DNA of 33,873 nucleotides from Bacteroidales bacterium (GTDB lineage Bacteria; Bacteroidota; Bacteroidia; Bacteroidales; UBA7960), in the NCBI GenBank assembly GCA_007122505.1, contig SKTQ01000041.1, positions 1 through 33,873 on the forward strand, read 5' to 3'. Below the pieces are notes generated by a model. That model was given only the letters and a program-made list of their open reading frames with translations. It was not told the DNA's origin and did no database searches. Position 1 is the stretch's first letter. Every line of letters starts with the position of its first letter. Made by a program: the position numbers and the translations under genes. Below, piece after piece: positions 24,819-32,945 of this stretch.

Positions 24819-25646
24819 TTATTTGAAAGTATATATCAAACCAGCCTGTGGTGAATAACCCAACACATAGTGGTAGGAGGATGCAAGGTCCAGTTGCCAT
24901 TGCCCGAGGGATATTCCGAATCCGAATGTGTTTTCCATGGGCATGGTGCTGATACCGGCCCGCAGGTAGATATGATGACCTAAACCGTATTCAACTCCGA
25001 ATTTTGGTTGGATGGGGTGGCGGATATCTTTTTCCGCTTCCACGCTCATGGTAAGGTTTTCTGAAAATTCCACCGACAGGCCTAAGCGGAAAATAGCCGG
25101 GTATCTTTCTTCCATATCCAGGTATTTATGTTTTGTGAGCATTGAGCGATTTGGATTAACCAGGTGGGCGCCTGCAAAAATGCGATCCCGGACTTCATAT
25201 ATCATGCCCATTTCTGCGACTACTGCCCCCGTTTTACCGTATCCCTCTCCGATGGAAATAAACAGGTAACTTATTTGCATGCCTGCAGAAAGCCTTTCCC
25301 CAAACGTACGTGAATAGGCAATGCCTGCTTTTCCTTCCCGGTAAAGGTCGAAGCCGAAGTGTTTGACAGAGAATCCCAGATTTCCGATGGATGCCGGCAT
25401 TACCACTGCCAGGGCCGTTAATGACATTTCAGGTAACAAAAAACGGTTTTCTGAGTACATAGCTGCCGTTGTGTGGCGGATACGTGCCATTCCTGCCTGG
25501 TTATGGCTGATGCCCCAGAAATCATAGATGGCAACGGATGCATTTGCCATGCCCGCCAACCTGGCTCCTGCAGGAAAGCTTCCTGCCATGGCGGCTGTAG
25601 CAAACAGGAAGAGTATAATGAACATTGATTTTGACAATACCTTCAT
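24819..25646 (-). CDS. PorV/PorQ-like outer-membrane beta-barrel protein
   Basis: From the ATG at 25646 (MKVLSKSMFIILFLFATAAMA, a signal peptide) the product has 275 residues; the track start ten codons upstream adds a polar stretch and is less likely. The mature start (GSFPAGARLAGMANASVAIYDFWGISHNQAGMA) is the pattern of the PorV/PorQ/UPF0164 family of FadL-like barrels: a small-residue-rich plug followed by NQAG. The remaining strands end with SPQAGLIYTFK, an aromatic-rich last strand. Some members are type IX secretion subunits, but no other T9SS gene is present. It precedes the HhH-barrel gene on the same strand with a repeat-filled gap of about 650 bases. Confidence 0.8.
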   Translation of the reverse strand: MKVLSKSMFIILFLFATAAMAGSFPAGARLAGMANASVAIYDFWGISHNQAGMARIRHTTAAMYSENRFLLPEMSLTALAVVMPASIGNLGFSVKHFGFDLYREGKAGIAYSRTFGERLSAGMQISYLFISIGEGYGKTGAVVAEMGMIYEVRDRIFAGAHLVNPNRSMLTKHKYLDMEERYPAIFRLGLSVEFSENLTMSVEAEKDIRHPIQPKFGVEYGLGHHIYLRAGISTMPMENTFGFGISLGQWQLDLASSYHYVLGYSPQAGLIYTFK

Positions 25647-25964
25647 GGCTGTGAATTTTTTGCCAAAATAATACATTTATCACAAAAAAAGCATAAAAAA
25701 AAGAAATAAAAACGTTATTGGAGTGAATTATGTATTAAGCGGATTTCTTGGGGAAAACAAAGGAATTCAGCAAAGGGGCGGTTTTCCCGGCCTGTTGCAA
25801 AATCCGATGCTGCATGCGCAAGTTGATCCGATAGCTCCAACCGCTAAGGCGATAATGACCTATATGTTTTGTTTGCGGGTGTTTTCTGAGAATTAGATGA
25901 TCAATGATTGAAAATGAGCGAATGACATTGTTGGACTAATTATGATTGTTGCATAAATTTCATG

Positions 25965-25972
25965 TATATTTG
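25965..25972 (+). promoter_or_regulatory. -7 box of the BCCT operon
   Basis: TATATTTG fits the consensus and lies 53 bases before the ATG at 26026. TTG triplets upstream have poor spacing (13 or 16 bases). The remaining intergenic sequence from 25677 shows no gene. Confidence 0.5.
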
Positions 25973-26025
25973 TTTGCTCATAGTTTTTTCCGATTTGATT
26001 TATTCATATATAAGAAGATTTTTTA

Positions 26026-27660
26026 ATGATGAAAAAACCAAAAAAGGAAACATCTGAGCCGGATGATCCTCTTGTGAGCAAAAAGCGTTTCTTTGATGTT
26101 GACCACCGTGTTTTTTGGCCTTCCGCGGTTATCATTGTTTTTTTTATTGCTGTTACATTGATTGTGGGGGCACCCATGGATCGGGTTTTTGCTATGATCC
26201 AGGAAGGCATTTCGCATAATGCCGGATGGTTTTTTGTTTTGTCGGTCAATTTCTTCCTGGTATTTGTATTGGTGATGTCAATAACAAGGTACGGCAATAT
26301 TCGGCTTGGAGGACGAATGGCGAAGCCTGAGTTCAGCACAACGGCCTGGTTTGCCATGTTGTTCAGTGCCGGAATGGGGATTGGCATTCTGTTCTGGAGT
26401 GTGGGAGAGCCCATTTTGCATTATGTAACACCTCCCTTAGGAAGCGGAAGTACGGTTAGGTCGGCCGAGGTTGCCATGCAAACTACCTTTCTGCACTGGG
26501 GTTTGCATGCCTGGGGTATTTATGCCCTTGTTGGAATGTCACTGGCATTTTTTACCTTTAACAAAAAGCTGCCGCTGACAATCAGCTCTGTTTTTTTCCC
26601 TTTGATAGGGAAACGGGTGCATGGCGGATTGGGTAAATCGATCAATGTACTTGCTGTTGTTGCTACTTTGTTTGGCCTGGCTACTTCATTGGGACTTGGG
26701 GTTCAGCAGGTGAGTGCCGGGCTCGAGCATCTGCTCGGTTGGGAAGATAATGTAACTACCCAGGTGATTCTGATCGGTGTCATTACCCTGGCAGCTACTG
26801 CTTCTGTGGTTGCCGGGCTCAGTCATGGTGTAAAGCGCCTCAGTCAGCTAAATATCATCATTGGAAGCTTTTTTCTTCTTTTTATGCTGATTGTTGGACC
26901 ATCACTGTTTATTTTAGGTTCCTTTGTTCAGAACATTGGTGGTTACCTGGATAATTTCTTTGCTTTGAGTTTCTGGACGGAAACCTATCAGCAATCTGAC
27001 TGGCAGAAAGGATGGACGGTTTTTTACTGGGCATGGTGGATCAGCTGGTCTCCTTTTGTAGGGATGTTTATCGCCCGCATATCCAGGGGGCGGACATTGC
27101 GCGAATTTATCCTGGGGGTGTTGATTGTACCAACCATCATTACATTTTTATGGCTGTCGGCCTTTGGTGGTTCTGCCATTTATCTGGAGCTGAATGCAAT
27201 TGCCGACATTTCCGTAGCTGTTTCTGAAAACGTGGCGACTTCTCTCTATCGTCTGCTGGAGCAGTTTCCCCTGGGATATTTTACTTCCATTGTTGGTGTG
27301 GTTCTTGTAACCAGTTTTTTTATCACATCTTCCGACTCCGGCTCACTTGTAATTGACAGTCTGACTGCAGGAGGCAAACTTGATGCGCCTGTTGCACAGC
27401 GCGTTTTCTGGGCCGTAACAGAAGGTGCTGTGGCTGCCGTTTTGCTTATTGGCGGGGGGTTGGGTGCGTTGCAAACTGCATCTATCATTACCGGCTTGCC
27501 GTTTGCCTTGGTGTTGATCATTATGGCTTATAGCTTGCTGAAAGGACTTAGGGAGGAACATTTTAAGCTGATGCGGTATGAGATTGAAAAGGAAAGAAAG
27601 TCTTATCAGGAAATCATTTCCGATGTCATAAAAAAAAGAGAGAAAAAAAGCAAAAAATAA
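26026..27660 (+). CDS. BCCT-family transporter (betaine/choline/carnitine type)
   Basis: This 544-residue protein has twelve membrane helices. It has the glycine-rich GMGIGILFWSVGEP of the third BCCT helix (sodium/substrate site) and the Trp-rich signature WAWWISWSPFVGMFIARISRGRT. It also has FITSSDSGSLVIDSLTAGG and a charged C-terminal tail (KREKKSKK), which in BetP-like members senses osmotic stress. The GMGIG form fits sodium-coupled uptake rather than exchange. Likely substrates are glycine betaine, choline or related quaternary amines. It leads an operon with a universal stress protein (6-base gap) and a glycine-betaine-type binding lipoprotein, which supports the substrate class. Family is sure. 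Confidence 0.95.
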   Translation: MMKKPKKETSEPDDPLVSKKRFFDVDHRVFWPSAVIIVFFIAVTLIVGAPMDRVFAMIQEGISHNAGWFFVLSVNFFLVFVLVMSITRYGNIRLGGRMAKPEFSTTAWFAMLFSAGMGIGILFWSVGEPILHYVTPPLGSGSTVRSAEVAMQTTFLHWGLHAWGIYALVGMSLAFFTFNKKLPLTISSVFFPLIGKRVHGGLGKSINVLAVVATLFGLATSLGLGVQQVSAGLEHLLGWEDNVTTQVILIGVITLAATASVVAGLSHGVKRLSQLNIIIGSFFLLFMLIVGPSLFILGSFVQNIGGYLDNFFALSFWTETYQQSDWQKGWTVFYWAWWISWSPFVGMFIARISRGRTLREFILGVLIVPTIITFLWLSAFGGSAIYLELNAIADISVAVSENVATSLYRLLEQFPLGYFTSIVGVVLVTSFFITSSDSGSLVIDSLTAGGKLDAPVAQRVFWAVTEGAVAAVLLIGGGLGALQTASIITGLPFALVLIIMAYSLLKGLREEHFKLMRYEIEKERKSYQEIISDVIKKREKKSKK

Positions 27661-27666
27661 ATCAAT

Positions 27667-28587
27667 ATGGCTTCATTTAAAAATATCATCATATGTCTTG
27701 ATCTCACCGAGATGGATGAAGTGCTGATCAAGTATGCCAACTTCCTCACCAGTACCTTTGAGTCAAAGAAACTCACCTTTATTCATGTTATGGAAACCAT
27801 TGATATTCCGGATGAGTTAGCCGAAGCTTTTCCGGATATGGATAAGCCGTTAAACGAAATCATCCGGGAAGAAATAGAGGAGCAGGTACACGGGTTGTTT
27901 GAGCACGCTGACAAGGTGGAAATAGATATCATTCTTGATAGTGGTATCCCGACAGAGCAAATTATTCAGCATGCCCGAAAGCGTCGTGTTGATCTGGCTT
28001 TGCTTGGAAAAAAAACAGGTTATGCAGGCGAAGGGGGTGTTGCAAAGCGAATTGTGGGGTTGATGCCCGCCACGGTGTTGATGGTAAGTGAAACATCACC
28101 TCATCATATAAATAATATTCTGGTGCGGATGGATTTTTCAAAAATGTCGGCTATGGCCCTGAAAACCGCTCAAACCATTGCCGGTCATACCCAGGCTAAG
28201 GTGGAGTGCCATCATGTGTATAAGCTTCCGCTTGACTTTATGCCGCAACAATCGCCATCTGCCTTACAGAAACTAAAGAAACAGATGGGCGGCTTTGTCA
28301 GCAAACAATTTGCCGGATTTCTAAAAAAGAACAAAATGGAAGCGGATGCAGTGTGTACATACTCCATTGATCATCATGGAGATGAAGCCCAGATCTTGTA
28401 CGGGTATGCTATCAAAACCGGGGCAGACCTTGTTCTGGCTGGTTCAAAAATTAAATCACCACTGGCCAATGTAATGCTCGACAGCACTTCTGAAAAACTG
28501 GCTTCTCCCAATAAAAGCATTCCGGTGATGGTTGTCAAAGACCAGAAACAATCCATCGGGTTTTTAAAAGCATTGTTCGATTTTTAA
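27667..28587 (+). CDS. Tandem universal stress protein (UspA type)
   Basis: This 306-residue protein contains two Usp domains, about 1-140 (KNIIICLDLTEMDEV ... VDLALLGKKTG ... ATVLMVSE) and about 145-292 (NNILVRMDFSKMSA ... ADLVLAGSKIKSP ... IPVMVVKD). The ATP-binding G-2x-G-9x-G-S/T loop is incomplete in both halves, so nucleotide binding is doubtful. Usp proteins modulate transporters and stress responses; Usp genes next to transporters are common. It lies 6 bases after the BCCT gene and 12 before the binding-protein gene, so it probably regulates this uptake system in the cytoplasm (inference). Confidence 0.9.
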   Translation: MASFKNIIICLDLTEMDEVLIKYANFLTSTFESKKLTFIHVMETIDIPDELAEAFPDMDKPLNEIIREEIEEQVHGLFEHADKVEIDIILDSGIPTEQIIQHARKRRVDLALLGKKTGYAGEGGVAKRIVGLMPATVLMVSETSPHHINNILVRMDFSKMSAMALKTAQTIAGHTQAKVECHHVYKLPLDFMPQQSPSALQKLKKQMGGFVSKQFAGFLKKNKMEADAVCTYSIDHHGDEAQILYGYAIKTGADLVLAGSKIKSPLANVMLDSTSEKLASPNKSIPVMVVKDQKQSIGFLKALFDF

Positions 28588-28599
28588 AATCAAAGAGTT

Positions 28600-29478
28600 A
28601 TGAGAAATTTTGCTATATGGTATATACTGTTTTCTTTCGTTTTAATGGCAGGTTGTGCTGAGCCTGTTCCTGATGACAAGGCTGACAAGAAGGAAATATA
28701 CATTGTTTATACTGATTGGGCCGAATGTGTGGCATTGACTTGTCTTTCCCAATATTTACTTGAGGATTATCTTGGTTATGATGTAATTACGCGGATGACC
28801 GATATTGAGACTGTTTTTGCAGATATTGCTTCCGGTCGTGCTGATGTGTTTACAGATGTTTGGGTTCCGCACACCCATGCCAGTTTCCTGGAACAATACG
28901 CGGGTATGTTTGAAGATTTGGGGCCCAATTATTTGGAAGCACGAACCGGACTGGTAGTTCCAGGTTACATGCCGGTGGAAAGTATTCCTGGTTTGCGGGA
29001 ATTGTATACCGATCCCATTACCGGGATTGACACCAGTGCGGGTATCATGCGCAATACGATGGAGGCCATTCTTGCCTATGAGCTTGAAAACGAGCTTTTG
29101 GTACTTTCTGATCCTGAGATGACTCAAAAACTTAGGGATGCTATACTTCGAAGGGAGTCCATTGTGGTTACCGGATGGGAGCCTCACTGGATATTTCACA
29201 GGTATGACTTACGGTTTCTGGACGACCCTTTTGGTATTTATATGGAAAAAGAAGCTATCCATTCCATATCCAGAAATGGTTTTTCGGAGGATTTTCCCAG
29301 GGCGGCGCGTCTTTTTGAACGAATGGTCCTCAGTGAGCGGCAAATGAACAGCCTCCTTTATGAGGTTGAGCGCCGGCACGATTCAAGGGAAGGGGTTATT
29401 GAATGGGTAAAAAACAATGAATTTATTGTGAATCGGTGGGTGAGAGGGTTAATGCCTGAAAGAGAAAAAATCATGTAA
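28600..29478 (+). CDS. Glycine betaine/proline-type substrate-binding lipoprotein (OpuAC family)
   Basis: This 292-residue protein has a lipoprotein signal (FSFVLMAGC, lipidated Cys19). The mature part follows the OpuAC/ProX-type binding-protein pattern: an opening strand IYIVYTDWAECVALT, ASGRADVFTDVWVPHTH, RTGLVVPGYM and VVTGWEPHWIFHRYDLRFLDDP. The Trp residues in these motifs are candidates for the cation-pi cage that binds quaternary amines. Such proteins normally deliver ligand to an ABC permease, but no ABC permease or ATPase is present here. The partner may be the BCCT transporter of the same operon, or a distant ABC system. It is the last gene before a terminator. Confidence 0.88.
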   Translation: MRNFAIWYILFSFVLMAGCAEPVPDDKADKKEIYIVYTDWAECVALTCLSQYLLEDYLGYDVITRMTDIETVFADIASGRADVFTDVWVPHTHASFLEQYAGMFEDLGPNYLEARTGLVVPGYMPVESIPGLRELYTDPITGIDTSAGIMRNTMEAILAYELENELLVLSDPEMTQKLRDAILRRESIVVTGWEPHWIFHRYDLRFLDDPFGIYMEKEAIHSISRNGFSEDFPRAARLFERMVLSERQMNSLLYEVERRHDSREGVIEWVKNNEFIVNRWVRGLMPEREKIM

Positions 29479-29482
29479 GCAG

Positions 29483-29513
29483 ATGCATTCGTCTTTCAGG
29501 ATGCATATTTTTT
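29483..29513 (+). terminator. Terminator of the BCCT operon
   Basis: ATGCATTC and GGATGCAT form an 8-pair stem (one G-T pair) around an 8-base loop, followed by ATTTTTT. It begins 5 bases after the stop of the binding-protein gene. Confidence 0.7.
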
Positions 29514-29564
29514 CAAATGATATCCACAAAAATCAATTATTTTTACGGTTTCAAACAGACTTTT

Positions 29565-30632
29565 ATGAAAAAGAAACCCTTGCTCACAGTTTTTTTCGCT
29601 GCATTGGCCCTTATGGCTGTGGCGATGTTGTTTTTCCAATGTTCAGATTCGGAGCATAAGGAGCTGACTGAACTTCAGGAACGGGCTTTAATATTTGCGG
29701 CACCTTTACCTGAACATGCTTTTAAAGATGGGATGGCGCGTTCGGAAGAATTGATCGAACTGGGGAAAATGCTGTTTTTTGAACCGCGATTATCAAAAAG
29801 CGGGCTCATCAGTTGCAACACTTGTCATAATATGGCCACTTTTGGTGTGGACCAGCTGCCTGTTTCCATTGGGCATATGTGGCAGAAGGGGCCGCGCAAT
29901 GCTCCCACCGTGCTCAACGCAGCTTTGCACCGCACGCAGTTTTGGGATGGCCGTGAACCTGATGTGGAATCCCAGGCTCTGATGCCTATCCTGGATCAGC
30001 TGGAAATGGCAGCTACCCGGGAGCATGTACTTGCTGTACTTTCCTCAATGCCTGAATATGTAGAGCAATTCGGAAAAGCATTTCCCGGAGAGGATGAGCC
30101 GCTGGTTTATGAAAATGTGGGTGTAGCCATAGGTGCATTTGAGCGTATCCTCATCACACCAACCCGGTTTTGTGCTTTTTTGGAAGGTGATGCCGGTGCA
30201 CTTACAGAAAGGGAGCAAATGGGACTGGCTGTTTTCATGCGTGTTGGATGCCAGGCCTGTCACAGCGGTCCGGCCCTGGGTGGCAACGCTTTTGCTGTTT
30301 TTGAAACCCCTGCCGAGCGAAAGTCCGGGCAAAGCGATTCGGGAAGGTTTGATGTAACGCAAAACCCGTTGGATAAAAACGCTTTTAAGATCCCCTCTCT
30401 GATCAATATTGCCAAGACCTATCCCTACCTTCACGACGGAAGCGAATGGTCGCTCAGTGAAACCGTGAATGTTGTTGCCCGCGATATGCTGGTCAGGGAA
30501 CTCAGCAATGAAGAAAATGAATTGATTCTTGCATTTCTGGATGCCCTCACCGGTGAAATTCCCGCTTATGCATTAGAGCTTCCCATATTGCCGCCATCAA
30601 CCCCGCAAACGCCCCGCCCGGAATTTGATTAA
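29565..30632 (+). CDS. Di-heme cytochrome c peroxidase (CCP/MauG family)
   Basis: The start at 29565 (MKKKPLLTVFFAALALMAVAML) opens an export signal ending near FFQC; the track adds 16 unlikely residues. The product has 355 residues, usual for the family. Two heme-c sites are present, CNTCH at 84-88 and CQACH at 229-233. The family segments LGKMLFFEPRLSKSG, GPRNAPTVLNAAL and FKIPSLINIAKTYPYLHDGS are also seen. The enzyme should reduce hydrogen peroxide to water in the periplasm with electrons from a cytochrome or quinol donor. MauG-type side-chain oxidation is a less likely alternative. The Cys near residue 28 could be lipidated, though the lipobox is poor. It has its own transcription unit after a terminator. 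Confidence 0.93.
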   Translation: MKKKPLLTVFFAALALMAVAMLFFQCSDSEHKELTELQERALIFAAPLPEHAFKDGMARSEELIELGKMLFFEPRLSKSGLISCNTCHNMATFGVDQLPVSIGHMWQKGPRNAPTVLNAALHRTQFWDGREPDVESQALMPILDQLEMAATREHVLAVLSSMPEYVEQFGKAFPGEDEPLVYENVGVAIGAFERILITPTRFCAFLEGDAGALTEREQMGLAVFMRVGCQACHSGPALGGNAFAVFETPAERKSGQSDSGRFDVTQNPLDKNAFKIPSLINIAKTYPYLHDGSEWSLSETVNVVARDMLVRELSNEENELILAFLDALTGEIPAYALELPILPPSTPQTPRPEFD

Positions 30633-30782
30633 GGCTCTGTTGTGACCAATATTGGCTGTAATTGATTTAAAAAAACGGTGTACTGCTGGTTTTAATATTC
30701 CTTTTTTACGACAGTTCCAGGTTGATAATGAAATGCGATACCAGCTGATTGATCATGGATCCACTTGTTTATTTTTTTATGA

Positions 30783-31547
30783 ATGAAGAACCTTCATGAT
30801 TCCACAGGCAACATGAAAAAAGACGGAGAAAAGGAAAGACAGGTGCGTCCTTTGCAGAAAATGTTTACAGCCGTGCCCCCATCGTATGATTTGATCAACC
30901 GGCTGATCACTTTCCGTTTTGATGAGCGTTGGCGAAAGAAAGCGGCAGCTGTTATGCTTGCGGATGAACCCGGACAGGTGTTGGATCTTTGTACCGGTTC
31001 GGGCGATCTTGCCATGCATTTGCACAAGAGAGCCGCACCCGGTACGGTCATTTCTGCGCTTGACTACAGCGGGCCGATGCTTGAAGTGGCACGAAAGAAG
31101 GCCATAAAGCGCAATGCACAAAGGATCAACTTCCTTTTGGGAGATGCCGCGAACATGCCTTTTGAAAATCATTGTTTTGATGTGATTGGTATCGCATTCG
31201 CTTTTCGCAATCTTACTTTCAGGAATCCTGACAAAAATCTTTTTCTGGATGAAATATTTAGGATATTGAAACCGGGTGGTAAATTTGTGGTTGTGGAAAC
31301 CAGCCAGCCTTCGAATCCGTTCCTGAAGAACTTGTTTCACTTCTACATGCGTCGAATCACTGTTCCTTTGGGCGGCATGTTGTCGGGGCAACGCCACGCT
31401 TACCATTACCTGGCCCATTCGGCGATTCACTTTTACTCACCTGCAGAACTCATTGATATGATGAAACATGCCGGTTTTGACCTGGTGCTTCACCGGCCAT
31501 ATTTTGGCGGTATTTCTGCCATTTGGGCATTCAGAAAGCCGGGATAG
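30783..31547 (+). CDS. ubiE: Demethylmenaquinone/ubiquinone methyltransferase UbiE/MenG
   Basis: This 254-residue class I SAM methyltransferase has motif I LDLCTGSGDLA (about 67-77) and the post-motif ALDYSGPMLEVAR. The UbiE-specific segments are MFTAVPPSYDLINRLITFRFDERWRKKA near the start and FAFRNLTFRNPDKNLFLDEIFRILKPGG in the middle. It should perform the last step of menaquinone synthesis, C-methylation of demethylmenaquinone, in the cytoplasm at the membrane. The ATG at 30813 (MKKDGEKERQ) is an alternative start that loses ten residues. No other men genes lie nearby. It is followed by a palindromic GCGGAT repeat and a convergent gene. Confidence 0.93.
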   Translation: MKNLHDSTGNMKKDGEKERQVRPLQKMFTAVPPSYDLINRLITFRFDERWRKKAAAVMLADEPGQVLDLCTGSGDLAMHLHKRAAPGTVISALDYSGPMLEVARKKAIKRNAQRINFLLGDAANMPFENHCFDVIGIAFAFRNLTFRNPDKNLFLDEIFRILKPGGKFVVVETSQPSNPFLKNLFHFYMRRITVPLGGMLSGQRHAYHYLAHSAIHFYSPAELIDMMKHAGFDLVLHRPYFGGISAIWAFRKPG

Positions 31548-31600
31548 TTGCTCATGAAACAACCATGGCAGGATTTTGGCGCACATGCGGTTGATTATTC

Positions 31601-31698
31601 GAACGCGGATGCCGCGGATCGCATTCTGCGAACGCGGATTTTCACTGATTTAATCCGCGGTCATCCGCGTTGCGAAGCATCAGCGTTTATCCGCGTTC
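31601..31698. repeat. GCGGAT/ATCCGC palindromic repeat element
   Basis: The element begins GAACGCGGAT and ends ATCCGCGTTC, perfect 10-base complementary ends. Inside, CGCGGATT-11-AATCCGCG forms a second perfect hairpin (31633-31659). It lies between the convergent ubiE and M28 genes. The 65-residue ORF of the track that covers it is an artefact of the repeat. The rest of 31548-31797 holds no gene. Confidence 0.85.
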
Positions 31699-31797
31699 AA
31701 AAAAAGAAAAAAAATATCACTGAACAAACAAATATAAACACATGAAACCCTATGCCTTGATTTGAGAATCCGGTTTTGCCAGGTTCTATATTGCAGA

Positions 31798-32787
31798 TTA
31801 TTCATCAAAAATAACCGCCAGCACGGTTTCGCCAACTGCTTTCAGGGTATATTTGTCAATAACATCCATGTTGTCGCCCATGGTGTGCCATTCAGGGAAA
31901 AATCCATGACTTGTGCGGTCGTCCTGATGAATGATGTTTATGGTAGGAATATTTCGAATGGTATTCACATAATAATGATCATCGATAATCAGCCCTCCGT
32001 CCCTGTTAAGGAACATGTGGCCGTGGCCTAACCGGTGGGCGGTTTCCCATACTCTCCTAACGATTCCCGGAGCAAACATCATGGAATACCCTTCACGCTT
32101 GAAGGTGGCGTTGTAAGCGCCAACCATATCCAGCAGGATGCCAAAACGTGCATCATAATTGATGATATGGGGATTTCTTGCCCAATGCTGAGCTCCAAGC
32201 GCCCAGCTGTCACGATCCGGGAGGTCGGACATGCGGTGCCGGCCATAATCTTCAGCATCAAAAAAGATAATATCTATACCCACATTTGGTTTGACAGTGC
32301 TGATCTGGCGTGCAATTTCCATCAGCACACCCACACCGCTTGCCCCGTCATTGGCCCCGTCGATTGGTCGATAATGGTTTACCGGGTCAGGGTCGTAATC
32401 GGCATAAGGCCGGCTGTCCCAATGTGCACAAAGCAATATCCTGCGCCGCTTTTCGGGTTGAAAGACCCCGATGATGTTTTTGATATTCAGAATGGTGCCG
32501 TCGTAGGCCCTTACCCTGGTTTCTTGCAGGTAGAGGGTGTCAGCAAACCTTTGCATGTTGTTTGCCAGCCATTTGCCTGCCTCCCTGTGCGATTCCGTAT
32601 TTGGCACCCTGGGGCCAAACCCTACCTGGCGTTCCACAAAGTAATAAGCCGAATCAGCATCAAAAGTGGGTGGCTCAATACGATGATTTTCAGGTTCCTG
32701 CACACGTTCTTGCGTACTGTTTCCAACGCGGCCCTGGCACGCAAAAACGAAAAAGAGAGAAAAAATGACAATACTGAAGCGTTGCAT
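31798..32787 (-). CDS. M28-family lipoprotein, glutaminyl-peptide cyclotransferase-like
   Basis: The ATG at 32787 (MQRFSIVIFSLFFVFAC) gives a lipoprotein signal with Cys17. The track start at 32814 overlaps the -7 promoter box and is ruled out. The 329-residue product has the M28 metal motifs: AHWDSRP, the DGANDGASG loop, FFDAEDYG, and the final His in WHTMGD. The combination GANDGASG, FDAEDYG and DDRTSHGF resembles bacterial/animal-type glutaminyl cyclases, which convert N-terminal Gln to pyroglutamate, rather than aminopeptidases. It is probably anchored in the membrane facing the periplasm. In Bacteroidota this enzyme acts on exported proteins whose mature ends begin with Gln. M28 fold is sure; cyclase over peptidase is likely. 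Confidence 0.87.
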   Translation of the reverse strand: MQRFSIVIFSLFFVFACQGRVGNSTQERVQEPENHRIEPPTFDADSAYYFVERQVGFGPRVPNTESHREAGKWLANNMQRFADTLYLQETRVRAYDGTILNIKNIIGVFQPEKRRRILLCAHWDSRPYADYDPDPVNHYRPIDGANDGASGVGVLMEIARQISTVKPNVGIDIIFFDAEDYGRHRMSDLPDRDSWALGAQHWARNPHIINYDARFGILLDMVGAYNATFKREGYSMMFAPGIVRRVWETAHRLGHGHMFLNRDGGLIIDDHYYVNTIRNIPTINIIHQDDRTSHGFFPEWHTMGDNMDVIDKYTLKAVGETVLAVIFDE

Positions 32788-32803
32788 GTGTGGTGTTTTT
32801 TTG

Positions 32804-32811
32804 CAAATATA
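32804..32811 (-). promoter_or_regulatory. -7 box of the M28/glutaminyl cyclase gene
   Basis: TATATTTG on the minus strand lies 16 bases before the ATG at 32787 and decides the start, because the upstream ATG at 32814 would fall before transcription begins. No clear -33 box. Confidence 0.55.
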
Positions 32812-32906
32812 CAAATTAGTTGTGCCACATCGGCTACCGGCATTGCGGGTAATAACTAAAATGGGTGTCTGGTTTGCAAAAACAAGGGATTCTGTTTAAA
32901 AAAAGC

Positions 32907-32914
32907 TATCTTTG
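32907..32914 (+). promoter_or_regulatory. -7 box of the PAS-LuxR regulator gene
   Basis: TATCTTTG fits TAnnTTTG and lies 31 bases before the ATG at 32946. A TTTG lies too far upstream (30-base spacer). The position argues against the GTG start at 32865. Confidence 0.5.
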
Positions 32915-32945
32915 TCAAGAAAACCTCTCGAAAGGTAAATGGCAT

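Noticed and set aside
24643-24900. 85-residue ORF (-) ending in NWELGAG-type repeats
   Set aside because: It joins antisense AGCTCCC repeat with an out-of-frame end of the PorV-like gene.
24819-25646. Type IX secretion system locus
   Set aside because: Only one PorV-like barrel is present; no other Por/Gld/Spr genes and no obvious C-terminal sorting domains were seen.
31548-31745. 65-residue ORF (+) after ubiE
   Set aside because: Most of it is the GCGGAT palindrome, followed by a Lys-rich AT stretch; no family resemblance.
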